Part shown: positions 1 through 6,307 of the stretch, one piece after another
Numbering within the stretch: the stretch's first letter is position 1
Layout: the number at the start of each line of letters is the position of its first letter
Notes under the pieces: model-generated
Databases searched by the model: none
What the model was told of the DNA's origin: nothing
Seen by the model: only the letters and a program-made list of their open reading frames with translations
From: an uncultured Colwellia sp.
GTDB taxonomy: Bacteria; Pseudomonadota; Gammaproteobacteria; Enterobacterales; Alteromonadaceae
Direction: 5' to 3'
NCBI GenBank assembly: GCA_913020705.1
Contig: CAJWBY010000166.1
Location: forward strand, 1-9,363
Length of the DNA: 9,363 bases
Translations under genes and position numbers: made by a program

Positions 1-882
1 GATGTATTGTCGAGTGCTTACCAAAAAGCACAATTAGATATGGGAATTTTCAGCCCTGAAACAGTTTCAGTTGGAGACTTGTTTGCGGGTGCCGTTATTC
101 CAGGCTTTATATTGGTATTACTTTATATGGCTTATTGTATTGGTATTGCTATTTTTAAACCAGAAATGGTGCCCAGTATAAAAGCGGATGAAGTAGAAAG
201 TATTTCAGAAGGTAGAACAAAAATTCAAGTTGTCTTGAGCGCATTAATCCCTCCTTTATTATTAATGTTTGCGGTATTAGGTTCTATTCTCTTTGGGTTT
301 GCTACACCAACAGAGGCTGCAGGTGTTGGAGCAATGGGGGCAACATTACTCGCACTTTGGCAAAAACAACTAACAGTTCAAAATTTAACATCGGTAATGC
401 AAAATACATTAAAAATCACCTCAATGGTGTTTTTAATACTGATCGGTGCATCGTTATTTTCCTTGGTATTTAGGGGCTTTGGTGGAGAAGAATTGATACA
501 AGGTTTCTTTGCTCAAATGCCTGGCGGTCTTCTGGGTGCGACGCTTATAGTAATGCTCGTCATATTTTTACTCGGATTTATCCTAGACTTTATCGAAATT
601 ACGTTTGTTGTCGTGCCAATCGTCGCACCAATTTTATTAGCGATGGGACTCGATCCTATTTGGTTAGGCATAATGATAGCGATAAATTTACAAACCTCAT
701 TTTTAACACCTCCCTTTGGTTTTGCATTGTTTTATTTACGGGGTGTTGCTGATAAAGCGGTAAAAACTGCTGATATTTATCGAGGTGTTATACCGTTTAT
801 TATTATTCAAATATTATTATTGTTAATGCTGGCTGTATGGCCTGAGTTAATAACCTGGTTACCTCACGTTATTTATGGATAA
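1..882 (+). CDS. dctM: TRAP transporter large permease, DctM/TakM-like (5' partial)
   Basis: The frame is open from base 1, so the gene starts upstream of the window. About 293 residues remain of a family usually near 430, which leaves the C-terminal two thirds. DctM is the 12-helix inner-membrane channel subunit of tripartite ATP-independent periplasmic (TRAP) transporters, which use an ion gradient, usually Na+, to import organic acids. Numbering from the first codon, hydrophobic segments lie near 31-52, 76-100, 138-158, 177-200, 203-232 and 262-282. The family motif PTEAA is at 103-107, and the conserved TPPFGFALFYLRG stretch is near 236-248. The ending, a hydrophobic helix then WPELITWLP, is the form I associate with keto-acid (TakM-type) permeases. 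It stops with TAA, 17 nt before the binding-protein gene, so the two are surely cotranscribed. The small permease DctQ is expected just upstream. Confidence 0.93.
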   Translation, partial: DVLSSAYQKAQLDMGIFSPETVSVGDLFAGAVIPGFILVLLYMAYCIGIAIFKPEMVPSIKADEVESISEGRTKIQVVLSALIPPLLLMFAVLGSILFGFATPTEAAGVGAMGATLLALWQKQLTVQNLTSVMQNTLKITSMVFLILIGASLFSLVFRGFGGEELIQGFFAQMPGGLLGATLIVMLVIFLLGFILDFIEITFVVVPIVAPILLAMGLDPIWLGIMIAINLQTSFLTPPFGFALFYLRGVADKAVKTADIYRGVIPFIIIQILLLLMLAVWPELITWLPHVIYG

Positions 883-884
883 GA

Positions 885-890
885 AAGGAA
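885..890 (+). promoter_or_regulatory. Ribosome binding site of the TRAP binding-protein gene
   Basis: A purine-rich AAGGAA-type stretch lies about 9 nt before ATG 900. It supports that start and translation from the shared mRNA with the permease gene, whose stop is at 880-882. Confidence 0.6.
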
Positions 891-899
891 GTACTGAAA

Positions 900-2006
900 A
901 TGAATATTACAAATAGCTTCAAAAAGTTAACGTTAACAATTATTTCGAGTGTATTTTTATTGACTGCTTGTGGCGATGAAAAAAGTACAGTAACAACGAG
1001 TGTAGAAGATAAGGCAACAAAAACTTATCAGTGGAAAATGGTAACTTCTTGGCCTAAGAACTTTCCAGGGTTGGGCATGGGACCTGAAAAATTCTCTCAA
1101 TACGTTGATGAAATGAGTAACGGACGTTTAACCGTGAAAGTTTATGGTTCTGGTGAACTAGTGCCTGGTTTTGAAGTTTTTGACGCTGTATCACAAGGTA
1201 CGGTACAAATGGGACATAGTGGTGCTTATTATTGGAAAGGTAAAATTCCTGCATCACCTATTTTTAGCGCAATTCCTTTTGGGATGACCGCAACTGAATT
1301 AAATGCATGGCTGCATTACGGTGGTGGTTTAGCGCTTTGGAAAGAGCTGTATCAGCCATTTGGTATTGTACCTATGGCTGGCGGTAATTCTGGTGCTCAG
1401 TTTGCGGGCTGGTTTAAAAAAGAAATCAACTCAATGGAAGATTTGAAAGGTTTGAAAATGCGCATACCTGGTCTTGGTGGCGAAGTACTTAAGCGTGCAG
1501 GAGGAATACCCGTTACCTTAACTGGAGGTGAAATATTCTCTTCGTTACAAAGTGGTGCTATTGATGCTTCTGAATGGGTTGGCCCATATAATGACTTGGC
1601 ATTTGGTTTTCATCAAGCGGCAGAATATTATTATTCGTCTGTTTGGCATGAAACGGGTACTAATTTAGAGTTCTTAGTCAATGCAAAGGCGCTTGCTCAA
1701 TTACCTAAAGACTTACAGAAAATTGTTGAAATAGCCGCACGAGCTGTCAATCAGGACATGCTTGATGAATATAACGCTCGAAATAATATTGCACTGAAAA
1801 CGTTAGTTGAAAAGCATCGAGTAAAATTACGTGAATTTCCACCTGAAGTGATGGCTGCACTAAAAAAACATACGAATGAAGTACTGGATGAACAGGTTGC
1901 GAATGATGCTGGTTTTGCCAAAGTATGGAAGTCGTATAGCGCGTTTTTAATGTCAATGCGTGAATACAATGACTTAACGTTGAAAGCATATTATCAAAAT
2001 AGATAG
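900..2006 (+). CDS. dctP: TRAP substrate-binding lipoprotein, DctP family, TakP-like
   Basis: This 368-residue protein captures the solute on the outer face of the inner membrane and delivers it to DctQM. The N-terminus is a lipoprotein signal: K8-K9, a hydrophobic run to residue 21, then lipobox L21-T22-A23-C24, with Gly at +2 and Asp at +3. A linker to about residue 42 precedes the mature fold. From memory, it resembles Rhodobacter sphaeroides TakP, a binder of pyruvate and other 2-oxo acids with Na+. Shared landmarks are GSGELVPG (83-90), the GGNSGAQ stretch ending at Q167, KMR with R188 (the carboxylate-binding arginine of the family), SEWVGPYND (224-232, with E225 and W226) and E251. A keto- or hydroxy-acid ligand is therefore likely, but sequence alone does not fix it. 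A GGA-rich ribosome site lies at 885-890, ahead of the ATG. No strong terminator follows. Confidence 0.92.
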   Translation: MNITNSFKKLTLTIISSVFLLTACGDEKSTVTTSVEDKATKTYQWKMVTSWPKNFPGLGMGPEKFSQYVDEMSNGRLTVKVYGSGELVPGFEVFDAVSQGTVQMGHSGAYYWKGKIPASPIFSAIPFGMTATELNAWLHYGGGLALWKELYQPFGIVPMAGGNSGAQFAGWFKKEINSMEDLKGLKMRIPGLGGEVLKRAGGIPVTLTGGEIFSSLQSGAIDASEWVGPYNDLAFGFHQAAEYYYSSVWHETGTNLEFLVNAKALAQLPKDLQKIVEIAARAVNQDMLDEYNARNNIALKTLVEKHRVKLREFPPEVMAALKKHTNEVLDEQVANDAGFAKVWKSYSAFLMSMREYNDLTLKAYYQNR

Positions 2007-2126
2007 CTGTTTTGAGTATTGATTATGAGTTGAAAATCTACTGGTCATACCTCATTTTCCATAAAGCAGCGTAAACTATGCGAAAATTTTGAAATTATAT
2101 CGCAAAAAATATTGAATAATTATTAG

Positions 2127-2147
2127 ATTGCCAAGTCGTTTGGCGAT
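2127..2147. repeat. Inverted repeat in the fabV promoter region
   Basis: Arms ATTGCCAA (2127-2134) and TTGGCGAT (2140-2147) pair over eight positions with one G-T wobble, around the 5-nt loop GTCGT. The core GCCAA/TTGGC is perfect. The repeat overlaps the candidate -35 and ends 29 nt before the fabV ATG. It could be a repressor operator or a small RNA hairpin. There is no U-run, so it is not a terminator. Confidence 0.5.
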
Positions 2148-2156
2148 AAAAATAGT
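2128..2156 (+). promoter_or_regulatory. Candidate fabV promoter
   Basis: TTGCCA (2128-2133) differs at one position from the sigma-70 -35 consensus. It stands 17 bp ahead of AATAGT (2151-2156), a 4/6 match to the -10. The predicted start near 2163 leaves an unusually short leader of about 13 nt that only just includes the ribosome site. An alternative is TTGAAA (2089-2094) with the AT-rich stretch around 2110-2122. Calls by eye in AT-rich DNA are weak. Confidence 0.3.
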
Positions 2157-2163
2157 ATTAATT

Positions 2164-2169
2164 AAAAGG
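2164..2169 (+). promoter_or_regulatory. fabV: fabV ribosome binding site
   Basis: AAAAGG lies 7 nt before ATG 2177. The match to the 16S tail is moderate, but the spacing is right and it supports the chosen start. Confidence 0.5.
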
Positions 2170-2176
2170 TCTTCTT

Positions 2177-3367
2177 ATGGTTATCAAACCTAAAATTCGT
2201 GGTTTTATTTGTACAAATGCGCACCCAGCTGGTTGTGAAGCTCATGTGAATGAACAAATTTCTTATGTGAAATCACATCAGCAAGCTGAAACTAAACCAA
2301 AGAATGTATTAGTTATTGGTTCTTCTACAGGTTACGGTTTATCTTCACGCATTACCGCAGCATTTGGTAATAATGCTAAGACATTAGGCATTTTCTTTGA
2401 AAAACCACCGACAGAAAAGAAAACGGCAAGTGCGGGCTGGTACAATACTTCTGCATTTCAGAAAGCAGCTGACGAAGCAGGTCTTTGGTCAAAAAACATT
2501 AATGGCGATGCGTTTTCTCATGAAATCAAAGCCAAAGCTATTGAAACCATTAAAGCTGAGTTAGGTGAAATAGACTTAATCGTTTATTCGTTAGCTTCTC
2601 CTCGTCGCACAGATCCAGATACGGGTGAAGTATATTCTTCAACGTTAAAACCTATCGGTCAAAGTGTAACAACTAAAAATTTAAATACGTCAAAACGTAT
2701 TATTGATGAGATTTCGGTTGAAGCAGCTAACGAAGCTGAAATACAAGGCACTATTGATGTCATGGGTGGCGCTGACTGGGAATTATGGATTAAAGCTTTG
2801 AATGAAGCTGGCGTTCTTTCTAAAGGTTTTAAATCAGTTGCTTATACTTATATCGGGAAAGAGTTAACTTGGCCAATATACGGAAAAGCGACCATAGGTA
2901 AAGCGAAAGAAGATTTAGATCGCGCTGCAGCCGCTATTAATAATTCAACTGAAAACTTAAATGGTGAAGCGCACGTTACTTCATTAAACGCTGTGGTAAC
3001 ACAAGCAAGTTCAGCAATACCTATTATGCCACTCTATATTTCAGCAATGTTTAAAGTGATGAAATCTGATGGTACTTACGAAGGTTGTATTGAGCAAATT
3101 CAAAACCTTTTTGTTGACAATATCTATAGTGAAACACCACGTTTAGATGATCAAAATCGTTATCGCCAAAATCATAAAGAGCTTGAAGATAGTGTTCAAA
3201 AAAGAGTTACTGATATTTGGAATACAGTAGGTTCAGATAATATTGATGAGTTAACTGATTATGTTGGTTATCATCAAGAGTTCTTGAAGCTATTTGGCTT
3301 TGGTATTGAAGATGTTAACTATGAAGCTGATGTCAATACACTGACTGAGATTAACCACCTTCTATAG
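2177..3367 (+). CDS. fabV: Enoyl-[acyl-carrier-protein] reductase FabV (trans-2-enoyl-CoA reductase type)
   Basis: FabV reduces the trans-2 double bond of enoyl-ACP with NADH, the last step of each round of type II fatty acid elongation in the cytoplasm. It belongs to the short-chain dehydrogenase superfamily but is larger than FabI, and known FabV enzymes resist triclosan. The 396 residues fit the family's usual length of about 400. Visible features are the N-terminal family signature starting MVIKPKIRGF, the nucleotide-binding loop GSSTGYGLSSR (48-58), Glu75 after the second beta strand (a position tied to NADH preference), YSLASPRRTDP (137-147), and the catalytic Tyr-x8-Lys pair Y235 and K244 within WPIYGKATIGKAK. 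The start is fixed by the family N-terminus and an AAAAGG ribosome site. The gene has its own upstream gap and downstream terminator, so it is probably monocistronic. Confidence 0.97.
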   Translation: MVIKPKIRGFICTNAHPAGCEAHVNEQISYVKSHQQAETKPKNVLVIGSSTGYGLSSRITAAFGNNAKTLGIFFEKPPTEKKTASAGWYNTSAFQKAADEAGLWSKNINGDAFSHEIKAKAIETIKAELGEIDLIVYSLASPRRTDPDTGEVYSSTLKPIGQSVTTKNLNTSKRIIDEISVEAANEAEIQGTIDVMGGADWELWIKALNEAGVLSKGFKSVAYTYIGKELTWPIYGKATIGKAKEDLDRAAAAINNSTENLNGEAHVTSLNAVVTQASSAIPIMPLYISAMFKVMKSDGTYEGCIEQIQNLFVDNIYSETPRLDDQNRYRQNHKELEDSVQKRVTDIWNTVGSDNIDELTDYVGYHQEFLKLFGFGIEDVNYEADVNTLTEINHLL

Positions 3368-3403
3368 AAATGAATTTTAGTATTAAATACTCGTATTTAC
3401 GAT

Positions 3404-3433
3404 AAAAAACCGACATAAAATGTCGGTTTTTTT
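3404..3433 (+). terminator. Rho-independent terminator after fabV
   Basis: A stem of ACCGACA (3409-3415) and TGTCGGT (3421-3427) closes the loop TAAAA and is followed by a T-run to 3433. A matching A-run at 3404-3409 precedes the stem, so it could also work on the opposite strand. It lies 37 nt after the fabV stop and insulates the nqr region. Confidence 0.9.
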
Positions 3434-3514
3434 ATGTCTCATAAATTATTTGCATGATAAATGAGCGAAATCAAGAATATTCAGCTAAATTGTAATTTAA
3501 AGTAACAGAGATCG

Positions 3515-3544
3515 TAGATAGATTTAGGGTTTTTGTGTTAAAAT
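3515..3544 (+). promoter_or_regulatory. Candidate distal nqr promoter
   Basis: The -10 TAAAAT (3539-3544) matches the sigma-70 consensus at 5 of 6 positions and is followed by a GC-rich GCGCC, a common start-site setting. The best -35, TAGATA (3515-3520), matches 4 of 6 with an 18-bp spacer. A start near 3551 would give a leader of about 205 nt. Confidence 0.4.
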
Positions 3545-3562
3545 TGCGCCAGAAATTTTAAC
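3537..3562. repeat. Perfect 9-bp inverted repeat across the distal -10
   Basis: GTTAAAATT (3537-3545) and AATTTTAAC (3554-3562) are exact reverse complements around the 8-nt spacer GCGCCAGA. The repeat covers the candidate -10 and start point, a position where a bound regulator would block transcription. Its low complexity tempers the call. Confidence 0.5.
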
Positions 3563-3564
3563 TT

Positions 3565-3584
3565 AGAGCCAGTGGGTCTTTTTT
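3565..3584 (+). other. Imperfect hairpin with U-run in the nqr leader (attenuator-like)
   Basis: AGAGCC (3565-3570) pairs with GGGTCT (3574-3579) except for one G-G mismatch, around the loop AGT, and six Ts follow (3579-3584). The shape resembles a weak terminator just after the distal candidate start, but the stem is short and flawed. Confidence 0.25.
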
Positions 3585-3627
3585 CTTATAACTAACTTAA
3601 AGGTTAGCGATAAAAATAAAGTAACTT

Positions 3628-3645
3628 ACTGAAATACACTGAAAT
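3628..3645 (+). repeat. Direct repeat ACTGAAAT with 10-bp period
   Basis: ACTGAAAT occurs at 3628-3635 and again at 3638-3645, one DNA helical turn apart. Such phasing suits side-by-side regulator binding about 45 nt upstream of the proximal -35, but two copies in AT-rich DNA could be chance. Confidence 0.4.
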
Positions 3646-3689
3646 CGATAATTTGTTTTACATAACGAGTTTTTCTAAAAGAGATTTTT

Positions 3690-3717
3690 TTGAAGCTTAG
3701 TTAGGTAAGTAAATAAT
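3690..3717 (+). promoter_or_regulatory. Candidate proximal nqr promoter
   Basis: TTGAAG (3690-3695, 4/6 to the -35) stands 16 bp ahead of AATAAT (3712-3717, 5/6 to the -10). The predicted start is near 3724, giving a leader of about 32 nt that would open with the 3721-3740 dyad. It is one of two plausible nqr promoters. Confidence 0.4.
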
Positions 3718-3720
3718 TGG

Positions 3721-3740
3721 TTTTGATACTCCCATCAAAA
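3721..3740. repeat. Perfect 7-bp inverted repeat just upstream of nqrA
   Basis: TTTTGAT (3721-3727) and ATCAAAA (3734-3740) are exact reverse complements around ACTCCC. The dyad ends 15 nt before the nqrA ATG. It could be a 5'-end RNA hairpin on the proximal transcript or a regulator site. The half-sites look like FNR's TTGAT/ATCAA, but the spacer is 6 nt rather than 4. Confidence 0.5.
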
Positions 3741-3755
3741 GTAGTGCATGTGTTT

Positions 3756-5093
3756 ATGATTACAATAAAAAAAGGTCTGGATGTTCCTGTTGTTGGTTCC
3801 CCCCAGCAGGTAATCCATGATGGCAACGCCATCAAAACCGTTGCAACATTAGGTGAAGAGTTTGTGGGTATGCGACCAACCATGTTTGTTAAAGTGGATG
3901 ATCGTGTAAAAAAAGGCCAGATTATTTTTGAAGACAAAAAGAATTCAGGCGTTAAATTCACAGCTCATGCTGCCGGTGTTGTTAAAGAAATCAACCGTGG
4001 TGAAAAACGCGTTTTACAATCAGTCGTTATAGAAATTGACGGCGATGAACAAGAAACGTTTACTTCATACACCACAAATGAACTTAGCTCAATAAAACGT
4101 GAAGATGTTGTCAGTAACCTTGTTAATTCAGGTTTATGGACAGCATTACGTACACGTCCATTTAGTAAAGTTCCAGCTATTGATACAACTCCAACTGCAA
4201 TCTTTGTTAGCGCTATGGATACCAACCCATTAGCTGCTGACCCTGAAGTAATTATTAATGAACAAAGTGAAGCCTTTAAAAATGGTTTAACTGTTCTTTC
4301 TCGTTTAACCGACGGTGAAGTTTTTGTTAGTAAAGCTCCTGGTGCAAATATTCCAGTTGAAGCTAATGTACAAGTAAACGAATTTGCGGGTAAACATCCT
4401 GCAGGTTTAGTTGGCACACATATGCATTTCTTAAAGCCTGTTAGTGCTGAAAAGTCTGCATGGAGCTTAGGTTACCAAGACGTTATCGCCTTTGGTCAAC
4501 TGTTTGTAACAGGTGAATTAAATAATACTCGTATTATTTCTCTTGCGGGTCCTGCTGCTAAGAACCCTCGTTTAGTACGAACCCTTTTAGGTGCTAGTAC
4601 AAACGAATTACTTTCTGGCGAAAGTACTGACGGTGAATTACGTGTTGTATCTGGCTCTTTACTTTCAGGTGCAAGTTCTAAAGGTGTTCATGCCTATTTA
4701 GGTCGTTACCATGTACAAATTTCGTTGATTCTAGAAGGTCGAGAAAAAGAGTTCATTGGTTACATGTACCCAGGTCCTAACAAGTTCTCTGTAACACGTG
4801 CATATATGTCTCATTTCTTCCCTAAGAAATTATTCAATATGACCACAACAACTAACGGAAGTCCTCGTGCAATGGTACCAATTGGTAACTTTGAACGTGT
4901 TATGCCATTAGATATTCTCCCAACAATGTTATTGCGTGATTTATGTGCCGGTGATACCGATGGTGCGCAGCAACTTGGTGCTTTAGAGCTTGACGAAGAA
5001 GATTTAGCCTTATGTACATTTGTTTGCCCAGGCAAAACAGATTACGGGGTTATTCTTCGTGAATGCCTAACCACAATAGAGAAGGAAGGTTAG
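3756..5093 (+). CDS. nqrA: Na+-translocating NADH:ubiquinone reductase subunit A
   Basis: NqrA is the cytoplasmic-side subunit of Na+-NQR that packs against NqrB and contributes to the ubiquinone site; it carries no classical redox cofactor. The 445 residues match the Vibrio cholerae protein (446) nearly end to end. Landmarks are the MITIKKGLD start, [12 protein letters not shown] (32-43), FEDKKN (58-63), [10 protein letters not shown] (85-94), [12 protein letters not shown] (132-143), [12 protein letters not shown] (214-225), TTTTNGS (363-369) and [17 protein letters not shown] (411-427). The start is the ATG at 3756, chosen because the family begins MITIKK. The frame stays open upstream to a TTG at 3717, but those 13 residues have no family counterpart. 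The chosen ATG has only a weak upstream ribosome site, odd for the first gene of an abundant complex. The gene ends 2 nt before nqrB. Confidence 0.97.
   Translation: MITIKKGLDVPVVGSPQQVIHDGNAIKTVATLGEEFVGMRPTMFVKVDDRVKKGQIIFEDKKNSGVKFTAHAAGVVKEINRGEKRVLQSVVIEIDGDEQETFTSYTTNELSSIKREDVVSNLVNSGLWTALRTRPFSKVPAIDTTPTAIFVSAMDTNPLAADPEVIINEQSEAFKNGLTVLSRLTDGEVFVSKAPGANIPVEANVQVNEFAGKHPAGLVGTHMHFLKPVSAEKSAWSLGYQDVIAFGQLFVTGELNNTRIISLAGPAAKNPRLVRTLLGASTNELLSGESTDGELRVVSGSLLSGASSKGVHAYLGRYHVQISLILEGREKEFIGYMYPGPNKFSVTRAYMSHFFPKKLFNMTTTTNGSPRAMVPIGNFERVMPLDILPTMLLRDLCAGDTDGAQQLGALELDEEDLALCTFVCPGKTDYGVILRECLTTIEKEG
5083..5089 (+). promoter_or_regulatory. nqrB: nqrB ribosome binding site inside the nqrA end
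   Basis: AGGAAGG sits in the last codons of nqrA, 6 nt before ATG 5096. It decides the nqrB start over an in-frame ATG at 5063, whose 11 extra residues match nothing in the NqrB family. Confidence 0.75.
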
Positions 5094-5095
5094 TC

Positions 5096-6307
5096 ATGGG
5101 CTTGAAAAAGTATATTGAAGATATAGAACCGCAGTTTGAAAAAGGCGGTAAGCTAGAAACGTGGTACGCATTATATGAAGCGGTAGCCACTGGTTTATTT
5201 ACTCCAGGTCAAGTGAGCAAAGGTAATACCCACGTTCGCGATAGCATTGACTTAAAACGTATCATGATCACTGTATGGTTAGCTGTATTCCCTGCAATGT
5301 TTTTTGGCATGTACAACATTGGTTTTCAAGCAACTGAAGCATTAGCTGCAGGTTATGCTTTACCAGATAGCTGGCAAGTAGGTTTGTTCGAATTTGTTGG
5401 AGGCAGCTTATCGGCTGAGCCTGGCATCTTTAGCATGATGCTTTACGGTGCAATGTTTTTCTTACCTATTTATGCGACTACCTTTATTGTTGGTGGCTTT
5501 TGGGAAGTTTTATTTGCCTCGGTACGTAAGCATGAAGTTAACGAAGGTTTCTTTGTTAGCTCAATTCTATTTGCGTTGATCCTGCCTGCAACTATTCCAT
5601 TATGGCAAGTCGCGATAGGTATTACTTTCGGTATCGTTATTGCGAAAGAAATATTTGGTGGTACAGGTAAAAACTTCTTGAACCCAGCGTTAGCCGGTCG
5701 TGCATTTTTATTCTTTGCATATCCTGGTGAGATATCAGGCGATGCTGTTTGGGTAGCTGTTGATGGTTACTCTGGTGCTACAACATTAAGTGCAGTAGCA
5801 GCAGCAGTTCCTGGTTCAGTTGATTTTGCTATGAATGCTAATTGGTGGGACGCGTTCTGGGGCTTTATTCCTGGATCAGTCGGTGAAGTTTCAACCGCAG
5901 CAATATTCCTTGGTGGTGCATACATTCTTTATAAAGGTATTGCTTCATGGCGTATCGTATTAAGTGTTTTTGCTGGTATGGTGTTTACTTCATTACTGTT
6001 TAACTATATTGGTAGTGATACGAACGCAATGTTTGATATGCCATGGTATTGGCATTTAGTTACAGGTGGTTTTGCTTTCGGTATGATGTTTATGGCGACA
6101 GACCCTGTAACAATGTCATTCACTAACACTGGTAAATATTGGTTTGGTGCATTGGTTGGGGTAATGGTTGTCTTAGTACGTGTTGTTAACCCCGCATTCC
6201 CAGAAGGTATGATGTTAGCTATTTTATTCGCTAATTTATTTGCCCCTCTTTTCGACTACTTTGTTGTTCAAGGGAATATCAAACGGAGGCTTGCTCGCAA
6301 TGTCTAG
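5096..6307 (+). CDS. nqrB: Na+-translocating NADH:ubiquinone reductase subunit B (FMN and riboflavin carrier)
   Basis: NqrB is the large integral membrane subunit. It carries a covalent FMN and riboflavin, forms the Na+ path and shares the quinone site with NqrA. The 403 residues compare with 415 in V. cholerae; the shortening is in periplasmic or loop segments around 76-105 and 235-250. Landmarks are MGLKK at the start, HVRDSVDLKRIM-like residues (46-57), [15 protein letters not shown] (126-140), [27 protein letters not shown] (184-210), the flavin attachment motif SGAT with T229 (equivalent to Thr236 in V. cholerae), FMATDPVT (332-339) and NIKRRLAR (394-401). Gly133-Gly134 and Glu137 align with the pair and glutamate that affect quinone, HQNO and korormicin binding in Vibrio. 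Many hydrophobic helices are evident. It starts 2 nt after nqrA and overlaps nqrC by 8 nt. Confidence 0.97.
   Translation: MGLKKYIEDIEPQFEKGGKLETWYALYEAVATGLFTPGQVSKGNTHVRDSIDLKRIMITVWLAVFPAMFFGMYNIGFQATEALAAGYALPDSWQVGLFEFVGGSLSAEPGIFSMMLYGAMFFLPIYATTFIVGGFWEVLFASVRKHEVNEGFFVSSILFALILPATIPLWQVAIGITFGIVIAKEIFGGTGKNFLNPALAGRAFLFFAYPGEISGDAVWVAVDGYSGATTLSAVAAAVPGSVDFAMNANWWDAFWGFIPGSVGEVSTAAIFLGGAYILYKGIASWRIVLSVFAGMVFTSLLFNYIGSDTNAMFDMPWYWHLVTGGFAFGMMFMATDPVTMSFTNTGKYWFGALVGVMVVLVRVVNPAFPEGMMLAILFANLFAPLFDYFVVQGNIKRRLARNV
6285..6289 (+). promoter_or_regulatory. nqrC: nqrC ribosome binding site inside the nqrB end
   Basis: GGAGG, the strongest Shine-Dalgarno core seen in this operon, lies 10 nt before ATG 6300 and decides the nqrC start. 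Confidence 0.75.

Larger units (their letters stand above)
2007..2176 (+). other. Intergenic region between the TRAP operon and fabV
   Basis: This 170-nt AT-rich stretch has no credible reading frame. It should hold the end of the TRAP transcript and the start of the fabV transcript. I see no strong intrinsic terminator; the best hairpin, at 2069-2081, has only five pairs including a wobble and no proper U-run. It does hold a 5-bp inverted repeat TGCGA/TCGCA (2079-2083 and 2100-2104), the stronger dyad at 2127-2147, and candidate promoter elements. Confidence 0.6.
3368..3755 (+). other. fabV-nqrA intergenic and nqr control region
   Basis: These 388 nt have no coding frame with a family resemblance or convincing start. 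They contain the fabV terminator, then about 80 nt of plain AT-rich DNA, then the nqr control region. The control region holds a distal promoter candidate (3515-3544), an inverted repeat over it (3537-3562), an imperfect hairpin followed by six Ts (3565-3584), a short stem CTAAC/GTTAG (3592-3607), a direct repeat (3628-3645), a proximal promoter candidate (3690-3717) and a perfect 7-bp dyad (3721-3740). I recognise no known riboswitch class. Confidence 0.7.

Noticed and set aside
2069..2081. Terminator after the TRAP binding-protein gene
   Set aside because: The hairpin has five pairs including a wobble, a 3-nt loop and is followed by GAAAATTTT; too weak to call.
3536..3563. ArcA box in the distal nqr promoter
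   Set aside because: TGTTAAAATT shares only the GTTAA start with the ArcA consensus, and no second repeat stands at the expected 11-bp spacing.
3721..3740. FNR binding site upstream of nqrA
   Set aside because: The half-sites TTGAT and ATCAA are present, but the spacer is 6 nt and FNR needs 4, so I call only an unassigned dyad.
3717..3755. N-terminal extension of NqrA from TTG 3717
   Set aside because: NqrA proteins begin MITIKK, which matches ATG 3756; the 13 extra residues have no counterpart and would overlap the proximal promoter and the dyad.
3434..3755. Riboswitch (FMN or Na+ class) controlling nqr
   Set aside because: I see no conserved core of a known class; the local hairpins are short and AT-rich.
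3701..3961. Antisense open frame across the start of nqrA
   Set aside because: It is a shadow of the nqrA codons with no family resemblance and no ribosome site; the same applies to antisense frames at 1054-1257, 1747-1989, 3965-4417, 4811-5035 and 6236-6598.
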